A stretch of 39,605 bases of DNA from CBEUVQ01 sp965546615. Lineage in GTDB: Bacteria > Bacillota > Desulfotomaculia > Desulfotomaculales > Desulfohalotomaculaceae. Where the stretch lies: contig CBEUVQ010000022.1 of NCBI GenBank assembly GCA_965546615.1, forward strand, positions 1 through 39,605. The letters are read 5' to 3'. The position numbers and the translations under genes are program-made. Positions 8,293 through 15,302 of this stretch are shown piece after piece. Below the pieces are notes generated by a model. It was not told the origin of the DNA. It did no database searches and saw only the letters and a program-made list of their open reading frames with translations. Positions within the stretch are counted from its first letter, which is position 1; each line of letters begins with the position of its first letter.

Positions 8293-8799
8293 ATGACCAA
8301 AGACGTTAAGTACAATGAATACACAAAGGAACTGTATGAACAGTTACCTAAAGGAGCTTTTCTCACTGTAAAAGCCAACGGCAAACCGAACACCATGACA
8401 ATTGGTTGGGGTTCAGTAGGTTTCATTTGGGGAAAACCGATATTTACGGTGCTGGTGAGATATTCACGTCACACCTACAAATTATTGGAAAGCGCAAAAG
8501 AATTTACTGTAAGCGTTCCCATACATAAAGATTTGCGTAAAGAATTGGCCTTTTGCGGCACAAAATCCGGACGGGATTTTGATAAGTTTAATGAACTAAA
8601 CCTCACCGCCGAACCGGCCAAAGTAATTCAAACCCCTATTGTCGGAGAATGTGATCTGCATTATGAATGCAAAGTTGTTTACCAGCAGGCAATGGAACCG
8701 GCGCTGTTGGCGGAAAATATTAAAAACGAACGTTATCCCGATAATGATTACCACATCATGTACTTCGGAGAAATTTTATCCTGCTACATTAAAGAGTAA
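8293..8799 (+). CDS. Flavin reductase-like FMN-binding protein
   Basis: This 168-residue single-domain split-barrel flavoprotein belongs to the flavin reductase/flavoredoxin family. The segments GAFLTVKANGKPNTMTIGWG and KPIFTVLVRYSRHTYKLL match the FMN-binding strands, and EFTVSVP follows as in the family. The members reduce or bind FMN, but the physiological partner is unknown. The gene follows the methyltransferase by 15 nt and precedes the CsoR-like regulator by 16 nt, so all three are probably cotranscribed. Confidence 0.85.
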   Translation: MTKDVKYNEYTKELYEQLPKGAFLTVKANGKPNTMTIGWGSVGFIWGKPIFTVLVRYSRHTYKLLESAKEFTVSVPIHKDLRKELAFCGTKSGRDFDKFNELNLTAEPAKVIQTPIVGECDLHYECKVVYQQAMEPALLAENIKNERYPDNDYHIMYFGEILSCYIKE

Positions 8800-8815
8800 C
8801 TAAGGAGGAAAAATC

Positions 8816-9103
8816 TTGGCTCGTGACAGCTCAGAATATTCCGAGGCAATGAAAAAGGATTTACATGCACGTCTGAAAAGAATTGAAGGACAAGTTCGCG
8901 GCGTGCAAAAAATGATTGAAGAAAACCGTGACTGCGGTGATATCGTCATTCAACTGGGGGCAATTAAAGCAGCGGTAAACCGGGTTGGTTTTACTGTTTT
9001 AGCCTGTCATCTTGCCAATATCACCAAAGAAGCACTGGAAAACGGAGAAGATATGAATCATTATATGGAAGAATTTATGAGCATTTTAAAAAAATTTTCC
9101 TGA
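8816..9103 (+). CDS. CsoR/FrmR family (DUF156) transcriptional sensor
   Basis: This is a 95-residue all-helical repressor of the CsoR/RcnR/FrmR family. The core LHARLKRIEGQVRGVQKMI spans residues 16-34. The first ligand position is C40, and the next family ligand is H65 (25 residues later). The third CsoR position, Cys in copper sensors and 29 residues after C40, is I69. An extra Cys, C64, precedes H65. This argues against a classical Cu(I) sensor and leaves FrmR-like aldehyde sensing, RcnR-like metal sensing or a persulfide response open. It uses a TTG start with AAGGAGG upstream. Confidence 0.88.
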   Translation: MARDSSEYSEAMKKDLHARLKRIEGQVRGVQKMIEENRDCGDIVIQLGAIKAAVNRVGFTVLACHLANITKEALENGEDMNHYMEEFMSILKKFS

Positions 9104-9110
9104 TTACACA

Positions 9111-9149
9111 AGGCATGGTTAGAATTTTAAGCTTATTAACCATGCCTTT
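9111..9149 (+). terminator. Rho-independent terminator after the CsoR-like gene
   Basis: A perfect 11-bp stem (AGGCATGGTTA, 9111-9121, with TAACCATGCCT, 9137-9147) lies 7 nt after the stop codon and is followed by U-rich sequence. It ends the methyltransferase - flavin reductase - CsoR unit. Confidence 0.85.
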
Positions 9150-9165
9150 ATTAATATTTTCTGTA

Positions 9166-9205
9166 ATGACAGGATTTTTGTCATCGCCGCCGAATAAACT
9201 ATTCT
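9166..9205 (+). promoter_or_regulatory. Promoter with an overlapping palindrome before carbonic anhydrase
   Basis: The -35 TTGTCA (9178-9183) and -10 TATTCT (9200-9205) have a 16-nt spacer. The inverted repeat ATGACA-N7-TGTCAT (9166-9184) covers the -35 box. An operator at this place could allow repression. Nothing in the sequence identifies the regulator; the CsoR-like protein immediately upstream is only a candidate. Confidence 0.5.
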
Positions 9206-9231
9206 AAATATTGTGAAAGGGGGGCACTAAT

Positions 9232-9780
9232 ATGCGTTTTTTAGATCAAGTGATACAGCATAATCAAGAATTTATTAAAAAAGGTGACCACTCTCCCGCA
9301 CCATCCAAAATTCCCGGCAAGCAGCTCGCCATTTTCACCTGTATGGATACCCGTCTGGTAGGCTCGCTGGAACAAGCAATGGGCATTAAATGCGGTGATG
9401 CCAAAATAATAAAAAACGCAGGCAACACAATCACCGGTTCTTTTGACTCTACTGTGCGCAGTTTATTGATTTCAATTTTTGAACTGGGTGTTAAAGAAAT
9501 AGTGGTGATTGGACACTACGACTGCGGCATGTCTGCCACTAAAGCAGATAAATTAATTAATGATATGATTGCCCGCGGCATATCTCCCGATGCTTTAAAA
9601 ATTGTCGAAGATGATCTGCGTGCTTGGGTGGATACCTTCAAACACCCTGTTGAAAATATTGAAACTGTAGTGAAAAAAATCCGCTCCAACCCGCTTATCC
9701 CCAAAGACGTACCGGTGCATGGATTAATATATGATCCGGCAAACGGCCGACTGGAAGTTATCGCTAACGGTTACAATTAA
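9232..9780 (+). CDS. Beta-class carbonic anhydrase
   Basis: This zinc enzyme interconverts CO2 and bicarbonate. The zinc ligands are visible as C37 (in FTCMDTR), H95 and C98 (in VIGHYDCGMS), with the D39-R41 dyad. The 182-residue length fits the small Gram-positive (plant-type clade D-like) beta enzymes. The ATG is preceded by AAGGGGGG. The gene has its own promoter and terminator, so it is probably monocistronic. It may supply bicarbonate for carboxylations, but no carboxylase is adjacent. Confidence 0.92.
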   Translation: MRFLDQVIQHNQEFIKKGDHSPAPSKIPGKQLAIFTCMDTRLVGSLEQAMGIKCGDAKIIKNAGNTITGSFDSTVRSLLISIFELGVKEIVVIGHYDCGMSATKADKLINDMIARGISPDALKIVEDDLRAWVDTFKHPVENIETVVKKIRSNPLIPKDVPVHGLIYDPANGRLEVIANGYN

Positions 9781-9787
9781 CTCTGTC

Positions 9788-9829
9788 ATGCTGCATCGCA
9801 CCTGTATCTGCGATGCGGCATTTTCGCTT
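9788..9829 (+). terminator. Rho-independent terminator of carbonic anhydrase
   Basis: A 13-bp stem (ATGCTGCATCGCA, 9788-9800, with TGCGATGCGGCAT, 9809-9821, one G-T wobble) is followed by TTTCGCTTTT. It starts 8 nt after the stop codon. Confidence 0.85.
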
Positions 9830-9836
9830 TTATTAT

Positions 9837-9890
9837 AAGGGCGGGTAAAAACAAAATCGCATTATAACGTCTGAATAAGCCCGCCCTTTT
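9837..9890. terminator. Possible second terminator between convergent genes
   Basis: AAGGGCGGG (9837-9845) pairs with CCCGCCCTT (9880-9888) across a 34-nt loop, with TTTT after the plus-strand arm. It lies between the convergent carbonic anhydrase and TerC genes and could stop read-through from either side. The long loop lowers confidence. Confidence 0.45.
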
Positions 9891-9941
9891 ACCAACGATG
9901 CCTGCATTTCATCCGCACATACGCTGCCGGCGGCACATTAT

Positions 9942-10619
9942 TTAATTCTGATACGCTCTTCTTCTTCCTCTCCTGCCCAGCAGCAGTACCGCCAGCGTCA
10001 CCGCGGCAACAAATCCCCAGTGCACCAGCGGATACGGGGCAATAAAATGTTCAATCCGCGGCTCTTCCACAATCATACGTGCTGCGGTGAAAGCCAACAC
10101 TGCTGCGCCAATGTAAATTATTGCGGGATATTTATTCATCAGCGACGATACCAATGTGCTGCCCCAAACCACAATCGGTACACTGATCAGCAGCCCAACC
10201 ACTACCAGTAAAAACGAGCCGTGGGCGGCACCGGCTACCGCTAAGACGTTGTCCAATCCCATAGCGGCATCGGCAATGATAATTGTGCGAATCGCCTCCC
10301 ACTTGGAATTGGCCGTTTTAATATCAGCTTCTTCTTTTTCAACCAACAATTTATAAGCAATCCAAATCAAAACCACACCGCCGATCAGCTTTAAAAAGGG
10401 GATTTTTAAAATTTCCACAACTGCCAGCGTCGCTAAAATTCTCACCAGTACAGCACCAAGAGTACCAATAATGATTACTTGCTTTCTCGTTTCCGGCAGC
10501 AGGTTGCGGGCAGCCATGCCGATAACGATAGCATTATCACCGGCCAGCGCAATGTCGATAATAATAATGGAAAATACCGCGGTTATGAATTCTGTTGAAA
10601 ATACATCCAATGCTTTCAC
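9942..10619 (-). CDS. TerC-family integral membrane protein, probable Mn2+ exporter
   Basis: The 225-residue membrane protein has about seven hydrophobic segments. It carries the two acidic TerC motifs: AGDNAIVIGMAARNL (D28, N29) in the first segment and AAMGLDNVLAVAGAAHG mid-protein. The C-terminus is strongly basic (GRRGRRRA). The YkoY/YjbE/Alx subgroup of TerC proteins exports manganese or helps metallate secreted enzymes. The yybP-ykoY-type Mn2+ riboswitch directly upstream supports a manganese role. The metal is an inference from that leader, not from the protein alone. Confidence 0.9.
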   Translation of the reverse strand: MKALDVFSTEFITAVFSIIIIDIALAGDNAIVIGMAARNLLPETRKQVIIIGTLGAVLVRILATLAVVEILKIPFLKLIGGVVLIWIAYKLLVEKEEADIKTANSKWEAIRTIIIADAAMGLDNVLAVAGAAHGSFLLVVVGLLISVPIVVWGSTLVSSLMNKYPAIIYIGAAVLAFTAARMIVEEPRIEHFIAPYPLVHWGFVAAVTLAVLLLGRRGRRRAYQN

Positions 10620-10660
10620 ACCCCTAAGTTATCATTCCACATATATGCTTCCCGAACTAC

Positions 10661-10785
10661 AAAAAAGCAAAAAGACCTTTACCGATTTTGGCAAAGGTCT
10701 TGCTAACAACCAAACAGCTGCCAACAAAGCCGGAGGAAAATCATCCTCGACCTGACGACTTTGTTGTTAAAGCTACTCCCCAATA
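10661..10785 (-). ncRNA. yybP-ykoY manganese riboswitch with terminator
   Basis: The minus-strand leader reads GGGGAGTAGCT (10771-10781), then ACAAAGTCGTCAGG, a short hairpin, GGCTTTGTTGGCAGC, and finally TTAGCAAGACCTTTGCC. These are the conserved blocks of the yybP-ykoY (Mn2+) riboswitch in the correct order. The distal AAGACCTTTGCC (10690-10701) also pairs with GGTAAAGGTCTT (10672-10683) to form a terminator with a U-rich tail to 10661. In this class Mn2+ binding disfavours the terminator and turns the exporter on. It lies about 40 nt before the TerC gene. Conserved blocks were identified by eye. Confidence 0.92.
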
Positions 10786-10805
10786 CCGTTTAATTTTCTT
10801 GGACA

Positions 10806-10834
10806 ATTATATCACCCATGCCAACATTTGACAA
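10806..10834 (-). promoter_or_regulatory. Promoter of the riboswitch-terC unit
   Basis: TTGTCA (10829-10834), a 17-nt spacer and a perfect TATAAT (10806-10811) lie about 20 nt before the riboswitch aptamer on the minus strand. Confidence 0.8.
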
Positions 10835-10857
10835 TAATTTAAAAAACTTTGTTTTTT

Positions 10858-11790
10858 CTACTTGTTGGGTTTAACCTCGTTTGTTTCAGCTTTCAGAGTA
10901 TTGGTACCCCAAACACCGAGCAGAACCAACATCCCACCCGATAACTGCCATAAACTTAAATGTTCGTCGTAAACAATCATTCCGGCGGCAACAGACACTA
11001 CCGGTATTAAATTCAGAAATACCGCCACCCGGGGAGCAGGCAGCTCGGATAACGCATAATTCAATAAAAAGAAAGCCACAACCGATGAAAGCACCCCTAA
11101 AAACAGCAGCCCAATCAACGCAGAACTGTTCTGCAGCGCATTAGCGTAATTTTGCCAAGTACCGGTTAAATGACTCTGCAGTATCCCGGAAAGATTAAAG
11201 ACCACTGCCCCTACCAGCATCATTATAAAAGTAATGTCTAACGGGCTGTGTTTTGCTGCTGCCCGGCGGGATAAAACATTGTATAAAGCAGTAGTGATCA
11301 CCGCCCCGATCAGCATAAACAAACCAAGTAAGTGCTTAGCATTGTCAGCGCTTTCCTCCGGGTTTCCACCCAGCACCATCACCGTCACGCCAACTACTGC
11401 TGCGCCAATACAGACAAATTGCTTGGCACTTATTTTTTCTCCAAGCATAAAAATTGAAAGTACTGTAATCAGCACCGGAGCTAAGGCGATAATAATACTG
11501 GACTCTGAGACAGTGGTGAATTTCACCCCGTATGTTTCAAACACAAAGTAAAGGGTCGGCTGAAAAATTGCTATTTTCAACAGGTCCGGCAGATCTGCCG
11601 CTTTAATATTTAGTTTAACCACCCGCAGGAGAGCGAGCAGCCCCATAACTGAAACCGCAAGAGTAAATCGCAAACCCATCAGTTGAAAAGGTGCTAAGTA
11701 CGACAAAACATCTTTTGTAAAAAGAAACGACAATCCAAAAATAACCGCCACAATTATCGCTGCTGTTGTAGGATAGGTTTGTTTTAGCAA
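10858..11790 (-). CDS. EamA/DMT-superfamily transporter
   Basis: This 310-residue protein has about ten transmembrane segments arranged as two five-helix EamA repeats. The first begins ATIIVAVIFGLSFLFTKDVL-like; the second is around LFMLIGAVITTALYNVLSRRAA. The C-terminal repeat ends with the usual PVVSVAAGMIVYDEHLSLWQ type of sequence. The superfamily exports metabolites or amino acids, and the substrate cannot be told. The start is a TTG at 11790 with AAGGA about 13 nt upstream, which is a weak signal. It ends next to the TerC promoter. Confidence 0.88.
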   Translation of the reverse strand: MLKQTYPTTAAIIVAVIFGLSFLFTKDVLSYLAPFQLMGLRFTLAVSVMGLLALLRVVKLNIKAADLPDLLKIAIFQPTLYFVFETYGVKFTTVSESSIIIALAPVLITVLSIFMLGEKISAKQFVCIGAAVVGVTVMVLGGNPEESADNAKHLLGLFMLIGAVITTALYNVLSRRAAAKHSPLDITFIMMLVGAVVFNLSGILQSHLTGTWQNYANALQNSSALIGLLFLGVLSSVVAFFLLNYALSELPAPRVAVFLNLIPVVSVAAGMIVYDEHLSLWQLSGGMLVLLGVWGTNTLKAETNEVKPNK

Positions 11791-11829
11791 CTTAATTCAA
11801 CCGTCCTTATTTATGTATCAGCAAAAACA

Positions 11830-11861
11830 GAAAAAACGAACTTTGGTGCAACAAAGTTCGT
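11830..11861 (-). terminator. Rho-independent terminator of the 26-residue peptide gene
   Basis: ACGAACTTTG (11836-11845) pairs with CAAAGTTCGT (11852-11861) over a 6-nt loop. On the minus strand it is followed by a run of six U residues. It lies 39 nt after the stop of the small gene at 11900 and before the EamA gene. Confidence 0.85.
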
Positions 11862-11899
11862 ACTAATCACACTGATTTCAAATTATTTTACTCAACAAA

Positions 11900-11980
11900 T
11901 TAGTTGTCGAACTTCAATACTCCTAAAATAATAAACGGCAAACATAAAATAAATAATACCCACATCAATCCTGCTTCCAT
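11900..11980 (-). CDS. 26-residue single-span membrane peptide
   Basis: A short frame opens at an ATG at 11980 with a strong GGGGAGG about 10 nt upstream. It encodes 26 residues: a short N-terminus MEAGLMW, a hydrophobic run VLFILCLPFIILGVL, and a polar end KFDN. The product would be a single transmembrane helix. The unit has a near-consensus promoter (12047-12075) and a clear terminator (11830-11861), so it is expressed on its own. I do not recognise the family. Small subunits of transporters or oxidases look like this, but no partner is indicated. Confidence 0.6.
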   Translation of the reverse strand: MEAGLMWVLFILCLPFIILGVLKFDN

Positions 11981-12046
11981 GCGCTTCACCCCTCCCCTTT
12001 TTTTAACTTATTTCTATACCGATTTATAAATACCTGCTTTAATAAA

Positions 12047-12075
12047 AATATAAGTGTTAAATAATCGTTTGTCAA
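12047..12075 (-). promoter_or_regulatory. Strong promoter of the small membrane peptide gene
   Basis: A perfect TTGACA (12070-12075), a 17-nt spacer and TATATT (12047-12052) lie about 67 nt before the ATG at 11980 on the minus strand. It starts 33 nt beyond the cooT stop, so the small gene is uncoupled from the nickel operon. Confidence 0.75.
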
Positions 12076-12108
12076 TCAATTAAAGAACGGAAGATATTTT
12101 TCCTCCCG

Positions 12109-12297
12109 TTATCTTTCCAAGATTATCCGATGATCCACCAGCGCCATTTCTTTAATCTTGGCTTTTACAATTTTCCTCTGCCCAAAAATATTTTCCAAAA
12201 AAATCTTATCTTCTTCAGGCTTAACTTTGTCTACCGCCTCAAGCAGCAGCTTTTCGCTTCCCGTTTCATCCAGCATGTAAACATTTGCCTCACACAA
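12109..12297 (-). CDS. cooT: CooT-family nickel-binding protein
   Basis: This small protein (62 residues from the chosen start) matches CooT, the nickel chaperone first described beside carbon monoxide dehydrogenase. It starts MCEANVYMLDE and ends with a short beta-rich fold. In CooT the conserved Cys2 binds Ni(II). Two TTG codons stand in tandem (12300 and 12297). Starting at the second puts the cysteine at position 2, as in the family, so I chose it. The GAGGTG site suits either. It is the last gene of the nickel-type ABC operon, 6 nt after DUF3842. Confidence 0.82.
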   Translation of the reverse strand: MCEANVYMLDETGSEKLLLEAVDKVKPEEDKIFLENIFGQRKIVKAKIKEMALVDHRIILER

Positions 12298-12303
12298 CAA
12301 TAA

Positions 12304-12717
12304 TCACCTCTCTAAATATTTTTTAATCCGCTGGACCGCAATATCTATTAGGTGGGGCAGCGGCTCATTAATTATACCGACTATTTCAATGTTACAGCGG
12401 TTTAACGGCAGTAAAATTTTCCTGGCGCTGCTTTCCGCAATTGCACGCGCCATTGCCGGTGTCAGCTCTCCCAACATTGAATTGGCAGCAATTAGCGCCA
12501 CCGTACCGACGATAACATCTACTCTGCCGGCATTATACACAATTGCATTTTCGCCGGTGGCACCTTCATTGGCTCCACCCTTCATCATAGAGGCGGTAGC
12601 TAAAGCATTGGTACCCAAAGCAATAATTTCCAATTCCTCCGGCAGTTCCTGACGTATTTTTTCCACTATCTTTTTGCCAATGCCTCCGCCCTGGCCGTCT
12701 ATTACAGCTACCTTCAT
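12304..12717 (-). CDS. DUF3842 family protein
   Basis: The 137-residue soluble protein has a glycine-rich N-terminal loop, VAVIDGQGGGIGKKIVEKI (residues 2-20), like a nucleotide-binding Rossmann loop. Segments GANEGATGENAIVYN and VDVIVGT follow. I assign it to DUF3842, whose function is not known. The frame extends 5 codons upstream to a TTG, but AAGGGGG lies there as the ribosome binding site, so the ATG at 12717 is preferred. It sits between the ABC ATPase and CooT in a nickel operon, so a role in metal handling is plausible but not shown. Confidence 0.8.
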   Translation of the reverse strand: MKVAVIDGQGGGIGKKIVEKIRQELPEELEIIALGTNALATASMMKGGANEGATGENAIVYNAGRVDVIVGTVALIAANSMLGELTPAMARAIAESSARKILLPLNRCNIEIVGIINEPLPHLIDIAVQRIKKYLER

Positions 12718-12741
12718 GTTTTCCCCCTTCAAATGCTTTTA

Positions 12742-14457
12742 CTAAATGCTCATTTCGACCATTTCTTTAACCAATTCTTTAGTATAATTCTCAACCGGGT
12801 TGGCAAAAACCTTTAACGGTGATCCATATTCAATAATCATTCCCTGATGCATCACATACACCATATCTGCAATTTTCCGCGCAACAGATAAATCATGGGT
12901 GATATACAGCATAGCAAAACCTTTTTTATTCTGCAGACCTTTTAACAACCGCAAAATATTGGCCTGCGTAGAAGAATCCAACATCGAACAGATTTCATCG
13001 GCAATCAACAGCTTCGGCTCTGTCACCAAGCTTCGGGCTAAAGCCACCCTCTGCCTCTGCCCACCGCTTAAAGCAAAGCATTTTCTTGTTAAAAATTCTT
13101 CGTCATAAGGCAGCTGTACATTTTTTAACGCTTCTATCACCTTTGCTTTGCGCTGTTCCTTGGATTGTATTTTCAGGATATCTAACGGCTCCCGCACCGC
13201 CTGTTCTACAGTAAACTGCCCGTTGGTAGCGGAAAAAGGATCTTGAAACACTGTTTGGATACCGTTTTTTCTGGCAGTAGCGCTGCTGCCATTTACCTTT
13301 TCCCCTTCAAAAACAACTTCCCCCCGTGAGGGCTGCAGCATGCCGGAAAGTATCCGGGCTAAAGTAGTTTTACCTGAACCGGACCGACCAACCAAAGCCA
13401 CCGCCTCACCGGCACGAACTTGGATATTGCATTGTTTGCAGGCTGTGATTACTTTATTTTGACAGTGAAAACTCTTATCAATACCCCTACCTTGTAAAAG
13501 AGTGACAATTCCGCCCCGGCTGCAGGCAACCTTTCTTTCAATTGCCGCGTACTGCAGGCGAGGTCTTTGCTGACGGCAAAGATCAAGGCGCTGATGGCAG
13601 CGATTATAAAAAGCGCATCCCATAGCTCTGCCGCCGCTTTTATCTTCAATTTCACCGGGTATCCCCCACAAATCCCGATACGGGTTTAAAACAGGGGAAG
13701 AATTGATCAAGCCCCGGGTATAGGGGTGCAGTGGATTTTTCAGTACATCTCCGGTTAAGCCTTCTTCAACAATACTTCCGGCATACAAAACCACTACCTT
13801 GGAAGTCAACTTGGCAGCTACATCTAATTGGTGCGAGATTACCAGCATGGCAAATTTCTTTTCACTGTGCAGCTTTGCCAATAATTCAACGATTTCGTTT
13901 TTTGCCGCCGCATCCAAAGCGGTAGTCGGCTCATCAACAATTAACAGTTCCGGATCGGCCGCTAAAGCCATGGCAATTAACACCTTCTGCCTCATACCAC
14001 CGGACAGCTGATGCGGATAGCAGGTATTCCAGGTTGATTTTAGGCCGACCAATTCCATTATTTCGATCACGCGCTGATTTGCTTCGCGCTGCGATAAAGA
14101 GGTGTGCGCCCTGATGCACTCATAAATTTGTTCATGAACGGTTAAAACCGGATTCAGCACCTCCAAGCTGTTTTGAAAAACAATCGCCGCTTTGCGCCAC
14201 CTGTATTTATGACGCTCTCTCTCTGTTAACTTTTGCAAATCAGTGCCGGCAAAACATATCTCCCCGTCTACCGATACATCATTACCTAACAGGCCGATAA
14301 TTGCCAGGGCAAGAGAAGTTTTTCCGCTGCCGGACTCGCCGATAATTCCCAAACTGCCGCCTTTATCCAGCGCAAAAGATACATTTTGCACCGCAGCAGC
14401 GCTGTGTTCATGATATTTAACCGACAGATTATTCACTTCAAGTAACGGTTGACTCAT
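12742..14457 (-). CDS. Fused double ATPase of a peptide/nickel-type ABC transporter (DppD-DppF)
   Basis: This 571-residue protein joins two ABC ATPase domains that are normally separate DppD/NikD and DppF/NikE subunits. Domain 1 has Walker A GESGSGKTS (residues 40-48), signature LSGGMRQKV and Walker B LLIVDEPTTALD. It ends with the oligopeptide-transporter Cys cluster around GCAFYNRCHQRLDLC. Domain 2 has Walker A GRSGSGKTTL from residue 357, signature LSGGQRQRV and Walker B LLIADEICSMLD, where the family's usual DEPxSALD is altered. It lies in an operon with the permeases and binding protein below. Nickel specificity is inferred from cooT and the adjacent nickel genes. Confidence 0.92.
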   Translation of the reverse strand: MSQPLLEVNNLSVKYHEHSAAAVQNVSFALDKGGSLGIIGESGSGKTSLALAIIGLLGNDVSVDGEICFAGTDLQKLTERERHKYRWRKAAIVFQNSLEVLNPVLTVHEQIYECIRAHTSLSQREANQRVIEIMELVGLKSTWNTCYPHQLSGGMRQKVLIAMALAADPELLIVDEPTTALDAAAKNEIVELLAKLHSEKKFAMLVISHQLDVAAKLTSKVVVLYAGSIVEEGLTGDVLKNPLHPYTRGLINSSPVLNPYRDLWGIPGEIEDKSGGRAMGCAFYNRCHQRLDLCRQQRPRLQYAAIERKVACSRGGIVTLLQGRGIDKSFHCQNKVITACKQCNIQVRAGEAVALVGRSGSGKTTLARILSGMLQPSRGEVVFEGEKVNGSSATARKNGIQTVFQDPFSATNGQFTVEQAVREPLDILKIQSKEQRKAKVIEALKNVQLPYDEEFLTRKCFALSGGQRQRVALARSLVTEPKLLIADEICSMLDSSTQANILRLLKGLQNKKGFAMLYITHDLSVARKIADMVYVMHQGMIIEYGSPLKVFANPVENYTKELVKEMVEMSI

Positions 14458-14468
14458 GGTACACCCCT

Positions 14469-15302
14469 TTATATTTTGGCGTTAACTAACTTTTCAAATT
14501 CCCGACCGACAAAAGCAATGGCCACCACTAACAAGGTAATGGCGGCTAAAGGACTGATTACCCACCACTTCCAAAAGTCAGTGAAATATATACCTTCAAA
14601 GTTAACAGCCTGATTTAAAATCAACCCCCAACTCTTTGCAGTAGGATCACCCAAACCCAAAAACGACAAACCGGCTTCAGCGGTAACTGCTCTACCTGTC
14701 AGACGAACCAAGCTGGCCAGCACAAGCGGCAGCACTGCGGGCAAAAAGTGTTTTAAAGTTAGATGCAGCAGACCGGCACCATAACTCTGCGCTGCAGCAA
14801 TGTATGCTTCTTCTTTTACCGCTAAAATTTTAGAGCGGATAATTCTTGCCGGAACCGCCCATGAAAATAAAGCCAAGGCAAAGACAATATTTTTTAAACT
14901 TGGTCCGAAAAAGGCCGCCAACACAATCACAGCCGGCAGCCTGGGCAGCACCAGCACCGCATCTGCAAATCTCATAACAGCTTTATCAACCATACCGCCA
15001 TAATACCCTGCCAAAATACCGAGCAGGCTTCCGCCGACACCGGCTAACAGTGCAGTGCTGATCCCCACTGTCATACTTATCTTGGCCCCATGACATATCA
15101 TTGCCCATAAATCAATACCTAAATCATCAGTACCCAACCAATGCGTACTGCCGGGAGGTTCCAACGCTCTTCCTGAAGGCAGGTTATACGGATGACTTGC
15201 TATTAAATCCGAACACAGCCCGGCAAACAGCATCAACAAAATCCAGCCTAATGCCAATTGGCCGATTAACGAAAATCGTCTGAAGCTTGCAATTATTTTC
15301 AA
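14469..15302 (-). CDS. Peptide/nickel-type ABC transporter permease (DppC/NikC type)
   Basis: This inner-membrane permease has 277 residues and about six transmembrane segments. The N-terminal HWLGTDDLGIDLWAMI is the DppC-type hallmark (family consensus HxxGTDxxGRD). The EAA-loop region is around EEAYIAAAQSYGAG, followed by TAEAGLSFLGLGDP. It starts with TTG immediately after the DppB stop and lies 11 nt before the ATPase. It forms a heterodimer with the DppB-type subunit. Confidence 0.9.
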   Translation of the reverse strand: MKIIASFRRFSLIGQLALGWILLMLFAGLCSDLIASHPYNLPSGRALEPPGSTHWLGTDDLGIDLWAMICHGAKISMTVGISTALLAGVGGSLLGILAGYYGGMVDKAVMRFADAVLVLPRLPAVIVLAAFFGPSLKNIVFALALFSWAVPARIIRSKILAVKEEAYIAAAQSYGAGLLHLTLKHFLPAVLPLVLASLVRLTGRAVTAEAGLSFLGLGDPTAKSWGLILNQAVNFEGIYFTDFWKWWVISPLAAITLLVVAIAFVGREFEKLVNAKI

